From the NCBI GenBank assembly GCA_947568835.1, contig OX387603.1, positions 5,120,701 to 5,184,700 on the forward strand: DNA of 64,000 nucleotides. Reading direction: 5' to 3'. The notes under the pieces were generated by a model. It ran no database searches, was not told the origin of the DNA, and was given only the letters and a program-made list of their open reading frames with translations. Shown here piece by piece: positions 47,601 through 58,700 of the stretch. A program made the position numbers and the translations under genes. The DNA comes from Protonemura montana. Lineage: Eukaryota; Arthropoda; Insecta; Plecoptera; Nemouridae. Position 1 is the first letter of the stretch. Each line of letters starts with the position of its first letter.

Positions 47601-49071
47601 GTGTCAAAACATTCTTCTTCTATTGTGGTCCAAATATTTTTGTTCCATAAATTGGACGCTCTTGGCAAACACAATCAAGACCAGCGGGATACAAATGATA
47701 ATTTTCAAAACGGCAATCTCTTAATTTCTTCAAAGCCCAGCAGCATAAATATTTTGCAAACCCCGAGTCTGCGTGGCATTCAGACCGCCAAGCTGTTCCT
47801 TTGAACTCGGCTCTCGAGACGAGACGAGACTTCATTGTCGACCGCGCAGCAGCTGAAACACGATGACACACCACTTTTGCCGTAGCTTTCACCTAAACTA
47901 ACTCTGCGCGCCCGGAACGCTCCTGTTTCGATTTCAACATACCGAGGAGAATGTTAACTAGATATCCCGCCCCCCTTGGAGTAGGGTTCCTTACAAACTT
48001 ATCTCGTTATGCAGAGGCATAGAGCCACGGCTAATACACGCTTCGTTGCGCGGAGGACGCCGGTGTAAAATGAGATCTACGAGTTTTTTAGAGTAACTAT
48101 GATGGAGGAAAATGAAGACTCTCGTCTCGTATCGCTGTGCACATGTTGAAGAAACCTGGGGTCTTGAGTGATTATATGCGTTGCTTTAAAGAGAAAGAGA
48201 TGAGATGAGAATTCTCTAAAAATACGACTCAGCCAGCCTGCTAATACCACGGCGACAGGCTTTATTAGAAATTATTTTTAGAATCATTTTAGCGATGGAC
48301 TTATTAGCGAACGGTTGCTAAGTATCTTACATTATAATCATTCCTTTCAAGGCAGGCCAATGCTATGACTATGAGATATTTCTAAAATAAAGCACTATTA
48401 ACTGTGACACTGGTCTAATGGTCCAACGAGTTGGTGATGACGAGGACACTGATTAATCTTACCTAGGCGAGAAGCGAGGTGGATAAATCTTTATTGCAAC
48501 AATTGATTTAAGATGCAAGGGAGTGGAACTTGGAAGTGAGTTAGCGAAGGTCATATCTATGTTAATTCAACGACAAAAAAAAAACATGACAAGGAATCGT
48601 CGTGCAATTTTGCATGGTAGTCAGATCCACAATAAAAATCAACCTCAGCGCAGGGTTGATTTAAAGCTGCTAGCGTCGCCTCCAGTGAAGCAACCCCCCC
48701 ACGTCTTCACCACATCAGACGAGTGGCTCTGTACAGTGTCACCGTGGCCCTCCGCGTGAATGGGTCTGTGAGATCTCCGACGCCGCCCCGCGGCCAAAGG
48801 GTTACGGCGAGATGAGCCGCCTCGTGAAAGGCGTCGTCTCCTACACTCTTGGCTTTGGAATGCGCCATTGTCGCCGTGTATTGTCGCCGTGTATTGTCGA
48901 CGTCTAGTCCCTAGCGAGTGAAGGGTTGGCCTAGGAGTTACGACGACGACGACGGCGTGGTGAATCGTAGATGGAGAGGGTGGAACGGTGCACTTTCAGT
49001 GGCGAACCTGCTTGGCTTTGAGATGTTGCTAAAGTGTTCATAACATAGCCATTTTATTTGACGTGTATTTG
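44611..49071. other. Non-coding stretch
   Basis: No gene recognised. A TGACGTCA motif lies at 45213-45220. CpG-rich patches lie at about 47140-47290 and 48690-48980, the second with tandem GTCGCCGTGTATT. None has a supported coding frame. Confidence 0.4.
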
Positions 49072-49318
49072 AAATCTTATTTGAATTGCAAACGCTTGCA
49101 ATGCGCGGGGTATTTTATTGTTATGAATACTTCTTCCGTCTACTCCTTGGAGATCCGTCATTCTCATCAAATACACTAATATCATCTCAAAAAGCCAGTG
49201 TCCAACTTGTTTAATGGGTTAGAGCAACACCCGTGATATGTGGAGATCGGGGTTCGAGTCCCCGTTTGGGCATCAATTTTTGAGACGGTGTAGTGTTCTT
49301 AATAATAAAATTGTGGAC
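49072..49318 (+). mobile_element. tRNA-like foldback element, second long copy
   Basis: The left arm (GAAATCTTATTTGAATTGCA, AACGCTTGCAATGCGCGGGG) is followed by TACTCCTTGGAGATCCGTCA, ATCATCTCAAAAAGCCAGTG, the 73-nt tRNA-like core and TTTTTGAGACGG. The interior closely matches 3220-3375. The right arm is shortened. Confidence 0.65.
49200..49272 (+). other. tRNA-like sequence, second copy
   Basis: Same layout as 3285-3357: B box GGTTCGAGTCC and T-arm CGGGG/CCCCG intact, anticodon arm degenerate. The flanks are shared with the first copy, so it was copied as part of the element. Confidence 0.6.
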
Positions 49319-49697
49319 ATTCATTGATAATGTGTTTTTTTTTTTTCTGTAGGATTATCAATAAAACCGTTGCTTTAATTGCAAGGGATGATTATTTTTA
49401 AGATTAACTGTGTAATTACTCCGGATACAAACATTAAGTCACCTAGAAATTAGTGGAGGATCCAGGTTGTTCTGCGGGCTGCATTCAGGGGCACGGGCGT
49501 GGAGGTGCCGGGTTGCACCGACTTTTCGTTATGATAATAAGGTTTTGTTCAAGTGTCAGGAATGTCACACTTGTAGGTGAAAAATTCATTGAAATTAACA
49601 ATTACCATCAAGGCTATTGAAGTAGTTATTAAGTTACATTTCTGTGTTGCTCGTTGGATCATAACAGAACTGTCATGTTTTATAATGACCTGATAAT
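49319..49697. other. Non-coding stretch
   Basis: T-run at about 49335. No gene, RNA or repeat recognised. Confidence 0.4.
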
Positions 49698-50106
49698 TGG
49701 TATTTAACGACGCACTGTTTTGACATCTAGTCATGTGGCACTGATCTGATGGCGTCGGTGAATGAGTGGATGTTGACGAACCTAATCTAGCCTAGAAAGG
49801 AGGAGGGGAAACCCGGTGATGGCACGTAGCTTACTCCAGTTGAAAAGCACCAAGGAGACCACAGGTTTAATGTCCCTTCCGAAGAACGGTACAACGCGAA
49901 CTAAAGGATTCCTCCACAAATCCATGCTGTCAAGAGGTTGATAAGCAAGGCGAATGAAGTTGCTGAACTAACTTTCATCCCTCCAACCTCTCTCCCGAAC
50001 AGAACTGGTCATGTGTATGATGGTCACCCATCCAATATCTGACTCAGCGCAGTGTTGCTTAACTTCGGTGATCTCATAAGAACCGGTGTTTCCAACACGC
50101 CAAAAC
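49698..50106 (-). mobile_element. Near full-length 5S-derived SINE
   Basis: From right to left: head GCGTGTTGGAAACACCGGTT, TTAAGCAACACTGCGCTGAG and TTGGATGGGTGACCATC, then the body, then the tail with AGATGTCAAAACAGTGCGTC near 49715. The SINE tail is at the left edge. Confidence 0.8.
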
Positions 50107-52589
50107 GTGCATGCAGTCACCTGACCAATACAACTACTCTACGCTGTTGCAAATTTACTCGAGGAATTTTGTCTAAAAAAATTGTTTTCACGCTTCAACT
50201 CTCCACGCTTGCATTTGCGACGCTGAGAAAAGATGAAGCTTGTTAGCAAGCACGTGTACATCTTGAAAACATGACGCAAAGAATATGTACAAAGTGTAAT
50301 TAGTCAGGCGTGGATACGTAAAACACTCGCTTTTTTGCCCATTTCACAAGTTTAGAGTGATTTTCAAAAATAATCCCACTTAGAAAATCTTCTTTCATGT
50401 AAGCATATTTTTCTCGAACGAAATGTATTTCATCTCTGCATAAATTATAATAATATAATATAAAACATATTTTTGTTTTTCATTCAGCTGGACGGCTAGG
50501 GGCTGTGTTAGTTATACAGCTGGACGTATTATATATGAAAACAGATCTGAAAGCATCTCTCGAGTTCTGGGAATTTTTGCATCAGGTTACTTCCTTTCGA
50601 CTGCTTGGCTCCAGGAGCTGAGGTTTTCATGAGTGGAATATCAACAGGCCGCTGGCCGCTGGCACAAGAGAGCTAACTTTTAGGCTAGGCTTAACTTTAA
50701 TTTGTTAATGAACGTCCATGAGGTCCTCGGAGGTCCTTAATGTCACGGTACAGGGAAGTGCGATCACCTGCGACCGATGATAAAAGATGCCGTTAGCTGC
50801 TAAACATTAAAACTAATGGTAAATATAGCTAATTGTATCTTAAGTGTTGAAAAGGGATAGGATAGGTAATGGAGTAAATCATCTCATATGTGATAGGTTG
50901 GAATTGGGATTTTCTATAAAGTGAGAAGAAATTCAACTGGATTTAGCTTGACAATGCCATGTGACTCAGATCCAGTTTTACAATGTCCTGTGAAAACATT
51001 TACGCCCTGTTAAGGTGAAAATGTTATTATCTGATTCTTTAGCAGGTAGTTAACGTATTTACCTGGCTTGTAAAACTAGCACATAGGGCCGGTTTTACAG
51101 TGTGACGTTAAGAAATTAACAGACCGTTAGCTTTTTGTTTTCTAGGCAACAAACAATAATATTTTTTTTTATTGTTAACTTAACTTACCAATAAAAAACC
51201 GGCACAACGTCTGTTAAACTTTCAAAATTTCCATCTAGGAGTTTTAATTTGAAACATAATTTAACATTGAGTTTTGTTACCGAAATTAAGTTTCTGTATA
51301 CTCTCATTAGATGATGGTCTCATTTGGGAGAAATGTGGTCCATTTAATCTTCAAAACACTTTCTTCTACGTCATTTCAAAACTGTCACTGTCTTCGGTTT
51401 AAGGTTTCAACTTGTCCAAATGAAAGGACACTAAATTTGTCTGTGTCACTGCGTAAAAAGTAATAATGGGCCCTTTCACCATCGCACGAAATAAAAACAC
51501 CACGCGATGTAGTCTCAGAGGAGTTTGCATAAAATGATGCCCTTTTTTTAAAAGGATAATTCTCTTTTGAGCTTACGTCTACCTCGAATCTAGCTGGCCG
51601 TGTTTATCGCCCGAGGGCCGTTAATATCCTGTCATCAAGTATTCCGCTTGTCGGCTTTGCCCCGGCTTCAACCTGGACGTGCCGTGCTCAGGACAATCGG
51701 TAATCACACCGACTTTGAGTTGTGAGGCAGGAAAAAAATAACCACTGCACGGTTTCATTAGTGCGCCTCGTTCACGCGTGGCGCGCTAGCAGCACACTTC
51801 AATAGCGCGTGGGTAATGAGGTGGGGACTTGAGCTTCAATGCCTTACCGCTAGGATCACTACTAGAGGAGTCTAGAGCGTCGTTTTTTATTATTTTATCG
51901 ATGTAATTAGAGTTGCGCTGTAAATGAGTGAAATTTTTCATTTTATTTCTCATCTAATTTTTTTTTTGAGATTGGGTTGCACCACCGAAACCAGTACTTT
52001 TTTTGGGGTAATAAAACTGAAGATTCGCTTCCCTGGCTGCGCTCATCAATTATAATTCCGTTGAAAACTGTCTACCAAATAAATCAAACAACGCGCATCC
52101 TTCCTCTCGATGCAAGCGTGGACCCTCGCTAATGACTGAGCGCATGGCTCAGGGGATGACCGTTACCACACATTCACCCGTATGGAGGTATTGAAACAAA
52201 ATATCTCAGGGGACATACGGGCTCTGTCAAAACACAGACAGACCTTTGCTAAAAAATGAGCCCGTTTTCTAAAAACAAGACCACAAAAAAATAATTGTAA
52301 AGAACCACATTTGAAACAATATCCGGGAGTGTTTTCATTTAATAACAAAACTAATTTACCGATTCAAGGCATGCTATACCTTGTTCCTTAGAAAAACAAA
52401 TGTCATTTTGCCAGTGCCATCAGAGCGTAGCATCACGGGAATAGTTCACCGTTTATCAAGCCAAGTGGGAATAAAAGAAGGCTTCTTAAAGAAACCCGCA
52501 TTGCATGTGCTTTTCTCGCTTTCTTTAGCTGTAGTTAATCGACAAAAATCTGTTGAAGATTTTTGAGATCCAAAAAAACAACAAATGTT
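50107..52589. other. Non-coding stretch
   Basis: No gene recognised. About 51585-51860 is GC-richer than its surroundings (GGCTTTGCCCCGGCTTCAAC, CACGCGTGGCGCGCTAGCAG) and may be a conserved non-coding or regulatory block. Confidence 0.4.
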
Positions 52590-52988
52590 GATGAGTTTTA
52601 CGACGCTCTGTTTTGGCAACGGACCCTGTGGCACTGGCCTTATAACGAGTGTTTGATGAAGAAGATTATATACCTTACCTAGACTAGGAAAGAGGTGGGG
52701 AAATCTGGTGACAGTGCGAAGCTACTCTCGTTTAAAGAGCGCTGAGAGGAACACTGGCTGAACGTCGCTTCTGAAGAACGCAGCATCTCACAAAGCCATG
52801 TTATCAAAAGATACACAAGCAAGACGAGTTAAGTAGTTGTAATAACTTCATTGCATCTATCCACTCTTCGGAACAGAACTTTTCATCTGTGTGATGGTCA
52901 CCCATCCAATACCTGACCCAGCTCAGTGTTGCTTAACATCGGCAGATCTCACGAGAACCGGTGTTTTCAACACGACAAACCGTTCGGT
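52590..52988 (-). mobile_element. 5S-derived SINE, diverged near full-length copy
   Basis: On the minus strand, ACACCGGTTCTCGTGAGATC, GTTAAGCAACACTGAGCTGG and TTGGATGGGTGACCATCAC form the head. The tail lies near 52600-52650. The body has many substitutions. Confidence 0.7.
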
Positions 52989-53424
52989 TTATAAACACAG
53001 CGAATGACCGTTCCTTAGAAACAGCGACCTTCTATTTCTTTCTAACTTGCAACTGTCCTATTTACGAGGTGAACAATCATGTTAATTATCGACGAAATCG
53101 GTTGCACTTCGTTATCAGCCACCGTTTAGTTCTTTTTCTGCCGGCACAAGCACCACACGTTTGCCGGGGCTGGGGTTAACAGTCGTCGGCACAGACGAGC
53201 TAGGTAAATAGTTAATGTTTAACTAGGTGCTCAGCTCCACGCGCCGCGGGCACCATGTGCATTTCATGGGCGAAAGTCTGGCATGGGGGTACGATAAGTA
53301 CAGTCCATCCGTTGCCGACAGGCCGGGCGTATCCACGCTCTGGAAAGAGTACAGTGGCTTAGTTAATAATTTCACTGAACACTTGAATGTAATCTATTCA
53401 AAATCTAGGCTCCAGCTCATATTA

Positions 53425-53957
53425 GAAACAAGCACCCTGTCACGGAATGTCTAGCACAGAGGCGACGGCGAGTGTCCGCTCCTTTGCGTGGAGTGAAACA
53501 AGCACCCTGTCACGGAATGTCCAGCACAGAGGCGACGGCGAGTGTCCGCTTCTTTGCGGGGAGTGAAACAAGCACCCTGTCACGGAATGTCCAGCACAGA
53601 GGCGACGGCGAGTGTCCGCTCCTTTGCGTGGAGTGAAACAAGCACCCTGTCACGGAATGTCCAGCACAGAGGCGACGGCGAGTGTCCGCTTCTTTGCGGG
53701 GAGTGAAACAAGCACCCTGTCATGGAATGTCCAGCACAGAGGTGATGGCGAGTGTCCGCTCCTTTGCGTGGAGTGAAACAAGCACCCTGTCACGGAATGT
53801 CCAGCACAGAGGCGACGGCGAGTGTCCGCTCCTTTGCGGGAGAGAAACAAGCATCCTGTCAAGGAATGTCCAGCACAGAGGTGACGGCGAGTGTCCGCTC
53901 CTTTGCGTGGAGTGAAACAAGCACCCTGTCACGGAATGTCCAGCACAGAGGCGACGG
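53425..53957 (+). repeat. 70-bp minisatellite array G (about 7.6 units)
   Basis: Plus orientation. A two-unit alternation appears at the left (CTCCTTTGCGTGGAG and CTTCTTTGCGGGGAG). One unit near 53837 has a small change (GCGGGAGAGAAAC). It ends at GAGGCGACGG. Confidence 0.9.
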
Positions 53958-54949
53958 TTTATTGAATAGCCCCGTTTAGTAATTTAAAATATTGCCATGC
54001 ACTGGAAGAAATTTATTTCAGTTGATGGTAAGACATGCATTTAGAAGGCTGAGCTTTCTCTTACACTCTTATGGGCGGTGGACTGTGTTTGACGCAAGAA
54101 GGCGGTGGCCGTGGAGTCCGTGTGCCTTGCATTTGAATCGAACCATCTAGAGGGCCCATGAGTGTGTGGTGAATTAAACAGATTGCACACGATCTACGCA
54201 TTGCGTGCAAGTGCGTTGAAATGCGTGCAAATGATTGTGTGTGTTAGTGTTAGTGTGAAACCAATCTGTTCAAACAGCAATCACGATTAGTAGGTATGTT
54301 GCCCAAGTGCAAATCACAAGGGAGTTTTGCAAAACTTGCATAAACATTTTTGGTTGTTTGCTGTTATTTTGATTTTGTTGTCCCACTCTATGTGGTGTGA
54401 ACTTCTATTGTAATTTTAAACAATTTTCCCGCATTGACTTGGCGCCAGTTTAAAAAAAAAATTCCGAGAAAAAAGTTACCTCAGGTGTAAATTTGGCTGT
54501 TATTTGCTGTTGACTGTGATTTGTGAAGAGCACGGATTTGAGACTTTAACCATGTATATATAGGTATTAGTACCGCATCAAAGTTAGCCAACTTTGTTCG
54601 AAAACTCTTTCAATATTTCATCAAATGGATCCAGAAACTATAGCATTCCTTGCCATGTTTTTTGTATGAACTAGAGCTTCACAACGCATTTTGAGTTGTG
54701 GGATAGGATGAGCATTTTAAATTTGCTTTTTATTATTTCATTCTTTTATATCTCTCAGAAAAGGGGCACACTGCATGCTTCTGTCGGTATTTGCTTCGCT
54801 CATCAAGAAAATGCTTGAATAATTTCCCAACGATATGTATTACAACATTAATTGACAATTCTACTGAAGTTCAGCAACACTGCGCCAATTGCCAGATTCT
54901 GGATGAAGAAACGCATTCCAGGAGAAGCGATTCCCGTACGTCACTGGTC
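53958..54949. other. Non-coding stretch
   Basis: A GTGTTAGTGTTAGTG run lies near 54240. CTGAAGTTCAGCAACACTGC at 54864-54883 is a small fragment of the 5S-SINE head. No gene recognised. Confidence 0.4.
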
Positions 54950-55327
54950 TCACGTCGCTCTCACAGCTCGGAATATTGGACCTCTATATTTGATAGCCAG
55001 GCTTGGAAACCACACGCGTGTACCGCACCAGCTAGTATCTTCTCCAGCTCGGCTTGTAGCTCGGCTCATGTTACCACTAATGCAATCCTGTCCTGGGGTC
55101 GTGGAACGCACGTTGCCACGACGACAGAGCCAAGTATCGCATAGCAGTAGGATGTCTAGGTCGGCGAATGTTTCGCTCCTCGCTAGGGGTAGCAGTCTAA
55201 CGAACGATTTCACTAACATTGATGTAAATGTTGTGGTGAGTATCGTATTTGCTCTGTTGTGATTGACTTGTATTCCTAAAAAGGACCGAAAAAATCCACA
55301 AAAAGGTCCTAAAAAGGACCACAGCAT
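54950..55327 (-). pseudogene. Probable LINE endonuclease relic
   Basis: A minus-strand open frame of about 125 codons contains ADLDILLLCDTWL, followed about 10 residues later by PGQDCISG and then GEDTSWCGTRVWFPSLA. This follows the order of the apurinic-type endonuclease of non-LTR retrotransposons: a D-I-LL-ETWL block, a PG block, then a GG-V-I-V motif. The last is degraded, the catalytic Glu position reads Asp and no reverse transcriptase is adjacent. Called by pattern only; chance remains possible. Confidence 0.4.
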
Positions 55328-55672
55328 TCACCCACGGCTCTGAACCACTTCACCAAACCATTGATGTAAATATGATGTATATTTAAACCATCGGTTTAAA
55401 ATTGGATTACAAGTCACATTAATTTTTACTGATCTACTGATTTTATGCTATTTTTCAAAAGTTTTAAAGAAAATAGTTACAAGAATTTGTTACTTTGGTG
55501 TCAGCGGTGGCATAACTACTTTGGTGGCACAAATGTGGGATCACACTTTGGTGGCAGATCCGGGGGATTATTACTATATAGCATCGAGATTGCCGTTAAG
55601 TTAATATGGGGTAAGTTGTTACCCTGGTGATAGCAGCAGACAGAGTTGGTGTCATTTTACAATGAAGAACCG

Positions 55673-55740
55673 GTGTGTCCAGCGCAGAAGCGATGGCGAT
55701 TGTTCACTTCAGTGCGCGGAGCGAATTAAGCGATGGTCTA
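55673..55740 (+). repeat. Single diverged minisatellite unit with shared flank
   Basis: TGTCCAGCGCAGAAGCGATG, GCGATTGTTCACTTC and GCGCGGAGCGAATTAAGCGA follow the 70-bp unit, then GATGGTCTAGACACC, which matches the array-adjacent flank. Confidence 0.6.
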
Positions 55741-58700
55741 GACACCTTTATGTAGACAAATGCGTTGACAGCGTTGAACCTGTCAAATGTATGACTGCCA
55801 AATTGCGGGTATTTCTCACTGCATATTGTGCACAAAACAGCAGACAGATAAAAACACAATCTAAATTTCATCACTTTCCAAGAGCCCGGTGAAAAATCGC
55901 CGTCTCTATGGGAATTGAAAAACAAAATAAACACGGGTTTATATGAAAATTCATTTCAGTGCTCGCACGGCGTCGGAAAACGGAGCGGCTCGACAAACAG
56001 ACTTTTCCGGAGTCAAATGAAAGCTTTTCCATTTAGAAATCCCGCGCGAGTTAAAGAAAACGAATTGACACAACAAATTTGGATTGCAAACGCAAAAGCC
56101 ACAAGTAGTCATTTTTCAAATCGTGTTGATTAAGCCATATTAAGTGAGATAGATGATGATTTATAGCGCGCGTTGGGAGTGTACGCTAATCAATGCCAGT
56201 TACAGCGGTGGAGGGGGCACGCTAGAGTTGAACTAACTGTGAGATACACAACAATAATGCGTTTAAAAAAAGGGGGCCATTGCCTATTAGAACTAAATTA
56301 TACTAATTATTTATGTTTTCTATAAATATATAAATCTATTTCGAAATACGAATGCAAACCCGAGCAAAAATGATTAAAGTTGACGTTTTTGGTGTTGAAA
56401 ATATAAGAATATGAATAAAACTCCTAGCACCTAATACATTGTAGTGTTAGAAAAAATACCATTCTCAGTTTGACATTCGTTGGTAATTTAAGGGCACAAT
56501 AAAATATATTTAAATAAAAACCGCTATGTGTTAACCACAGCAATTTGTCAGGCTTTGAGCAAATTCCTAGCTTTTTCTGCGTCGATGGACGCGTGTTGCT
56601 CTCCGACTGAATTACTAGATGTATTTTTTTTTAATTTGGACACACTTTTGTACCTAGAGTTTTAGTTTTTTTAAAGAAAAATATAACTTGAGAGTTACCT
56701 GACCTCTTTCAACACTCTCACCCGCTAAAGATTAAACGCTCAGAATTTTAATCGACTTTCGGTTGTAATTTGCTTTGCAAAAATTACAACATCCACTGTC
56801 ACAGAATGGCCGTTGGCCGCGCGCCTGTCGCTAGCGCGGACGGTCATTTTAAAAAACAGTTTACTCTAGGTGCATGTTTTTTTTTTGTTTTATCAAAACG
56901 ATTCTTTCTCGCCGTGTAAATTCTGACATATCGAATTTTAAAACCGACATTACCCGAACGTACGCGGTTATTCCCGAGGGCGAGATTATTTGCGCAGTGA
57001 CATGTGTGGACATATTTTACTCACCTGGAGTTAATAGTAGGGAACATTCGGTTTACTGGCAGTACGGGAGCCTAAACCGCCGATTATTCGGTCATAACCA
57101 ACGGAATTCATAAACATTTTAACGTAACAGGAACTTCATCATTTTTGTAGATACCTGACAGGCCGGTAGGTGGCGACACGGTTCGAGATCGAAACCAAGA
57201 TGGACGACTAGTTGCTGATCTGTCAGTTAAAAACATAATCAGATTCAAATTAAATCACAAGGCTCACAGTAGTTTTCCATTGTGATACATAAGGTTGACC
57301 GAATATCTGGCTTCAGTTTTCTGACACATAACGCCGTAATGCCTTCATGCCGTAACGTCGTCTTGGATCCAAAGACATTGGAGATGTCGTCCAATCAATG
57401 TACCTTGCCACATGATGGTAAAACTTATCCTAATACCTATTTTAACCAGACATAATCTATTATAAATTGGTCCGTATACCGTGTTATATGGAGAATAAAG
57501 TGCATTTTAACTGCATTAAATTGGGTGTGAAAGTTCTAAGGTATCACATATAAGAGTGAAACACTAAATCGTGCCCAAAAAATCGCTGCAGTGGCGTTGC
57601 AACGACCAAAGTTCGAGCGGCAAGTAGAGAAGTTTTGTGAGCTGGATAGCGTTGGTAAAATAAAAATGTTTGAAATAATTTGGCTATCGCCTTTGATTTC
57701 CTTCTACGAGCTGCAATTTATCCCAGCCAGTGATCACACGTGTAACTTTGCATGATCAAATACACGCGAAGATCAAAGCTATATCAATGACTTCGAAATC
57801 AGCCAATTTGTTTAGTTTTGTATGCGCAACTCGATACCAATGTGCGGATCATACAGATAACATCAAAAAGTGCTTAAATACTCCAGAATCCAACAGTGAC
57901 AGAGATTAACAACCCGAGGACTTCACATGATTTTATGCCAGTTCTACTGGTTAGCATATGTACAGAACAGGGGGGGCTGTCATATAAAACACGGGCCCCA
58001 GATCACAGGGTCTATGTACTGGGCACCCCCACTTTCCCCCACCTCTTCAGCGAATGTGATGATTACACCGTGTCAAATTTGAAATGAGGAGTTAGTATTT
58101 CAGAACGATTGTCCGCACGGCATTTTGAAACGTGAGGAACTAATGTTTTGTAACACATGTCACCACAAAATTCGATCACCTATCACTTCATATTATGGTT
58201 TATCTGGTATTAACGGACTGTTATTAACGAACGGATGTGTCCTCAATGTTCGATCTGGCTATCCTCTTTATGTTGCAAATTGTCTGGTTAACATGCCAGG
58301 TTTACGCGTTTGGGAATTTTGGCAACCTCGTGGTTGACCTTGAAACTTTCGGCAAGCCTTGTTTAAAGTTCTCTGCAACAATGTTGTAGACAGGCATTGT
58401 TCTGGGCAGGATTTGAAAGTCAAGATCCGGTCTCAGTTAACACTGAGTTTAGGTTACTCAAAATTCTCGCTTTTTCTTTAGTGCATTTTGAATCGATTTA
58501 TTTTAATTTTTTCTTAATAATTAAATTCTCATCAATTTTTTTTAAGCGGGAAGAAAATGTAATTACTTTTAGATATATATAAAATACAATCTTTGTTTAA
58601 AGGTGATGCTAATTATTTTCATATCAAAAATAATTAGGTAATGTCACGGAATACATAAAAACTGTGCATGAGCGAGAATTTAACAATCAAAATCATTTTC

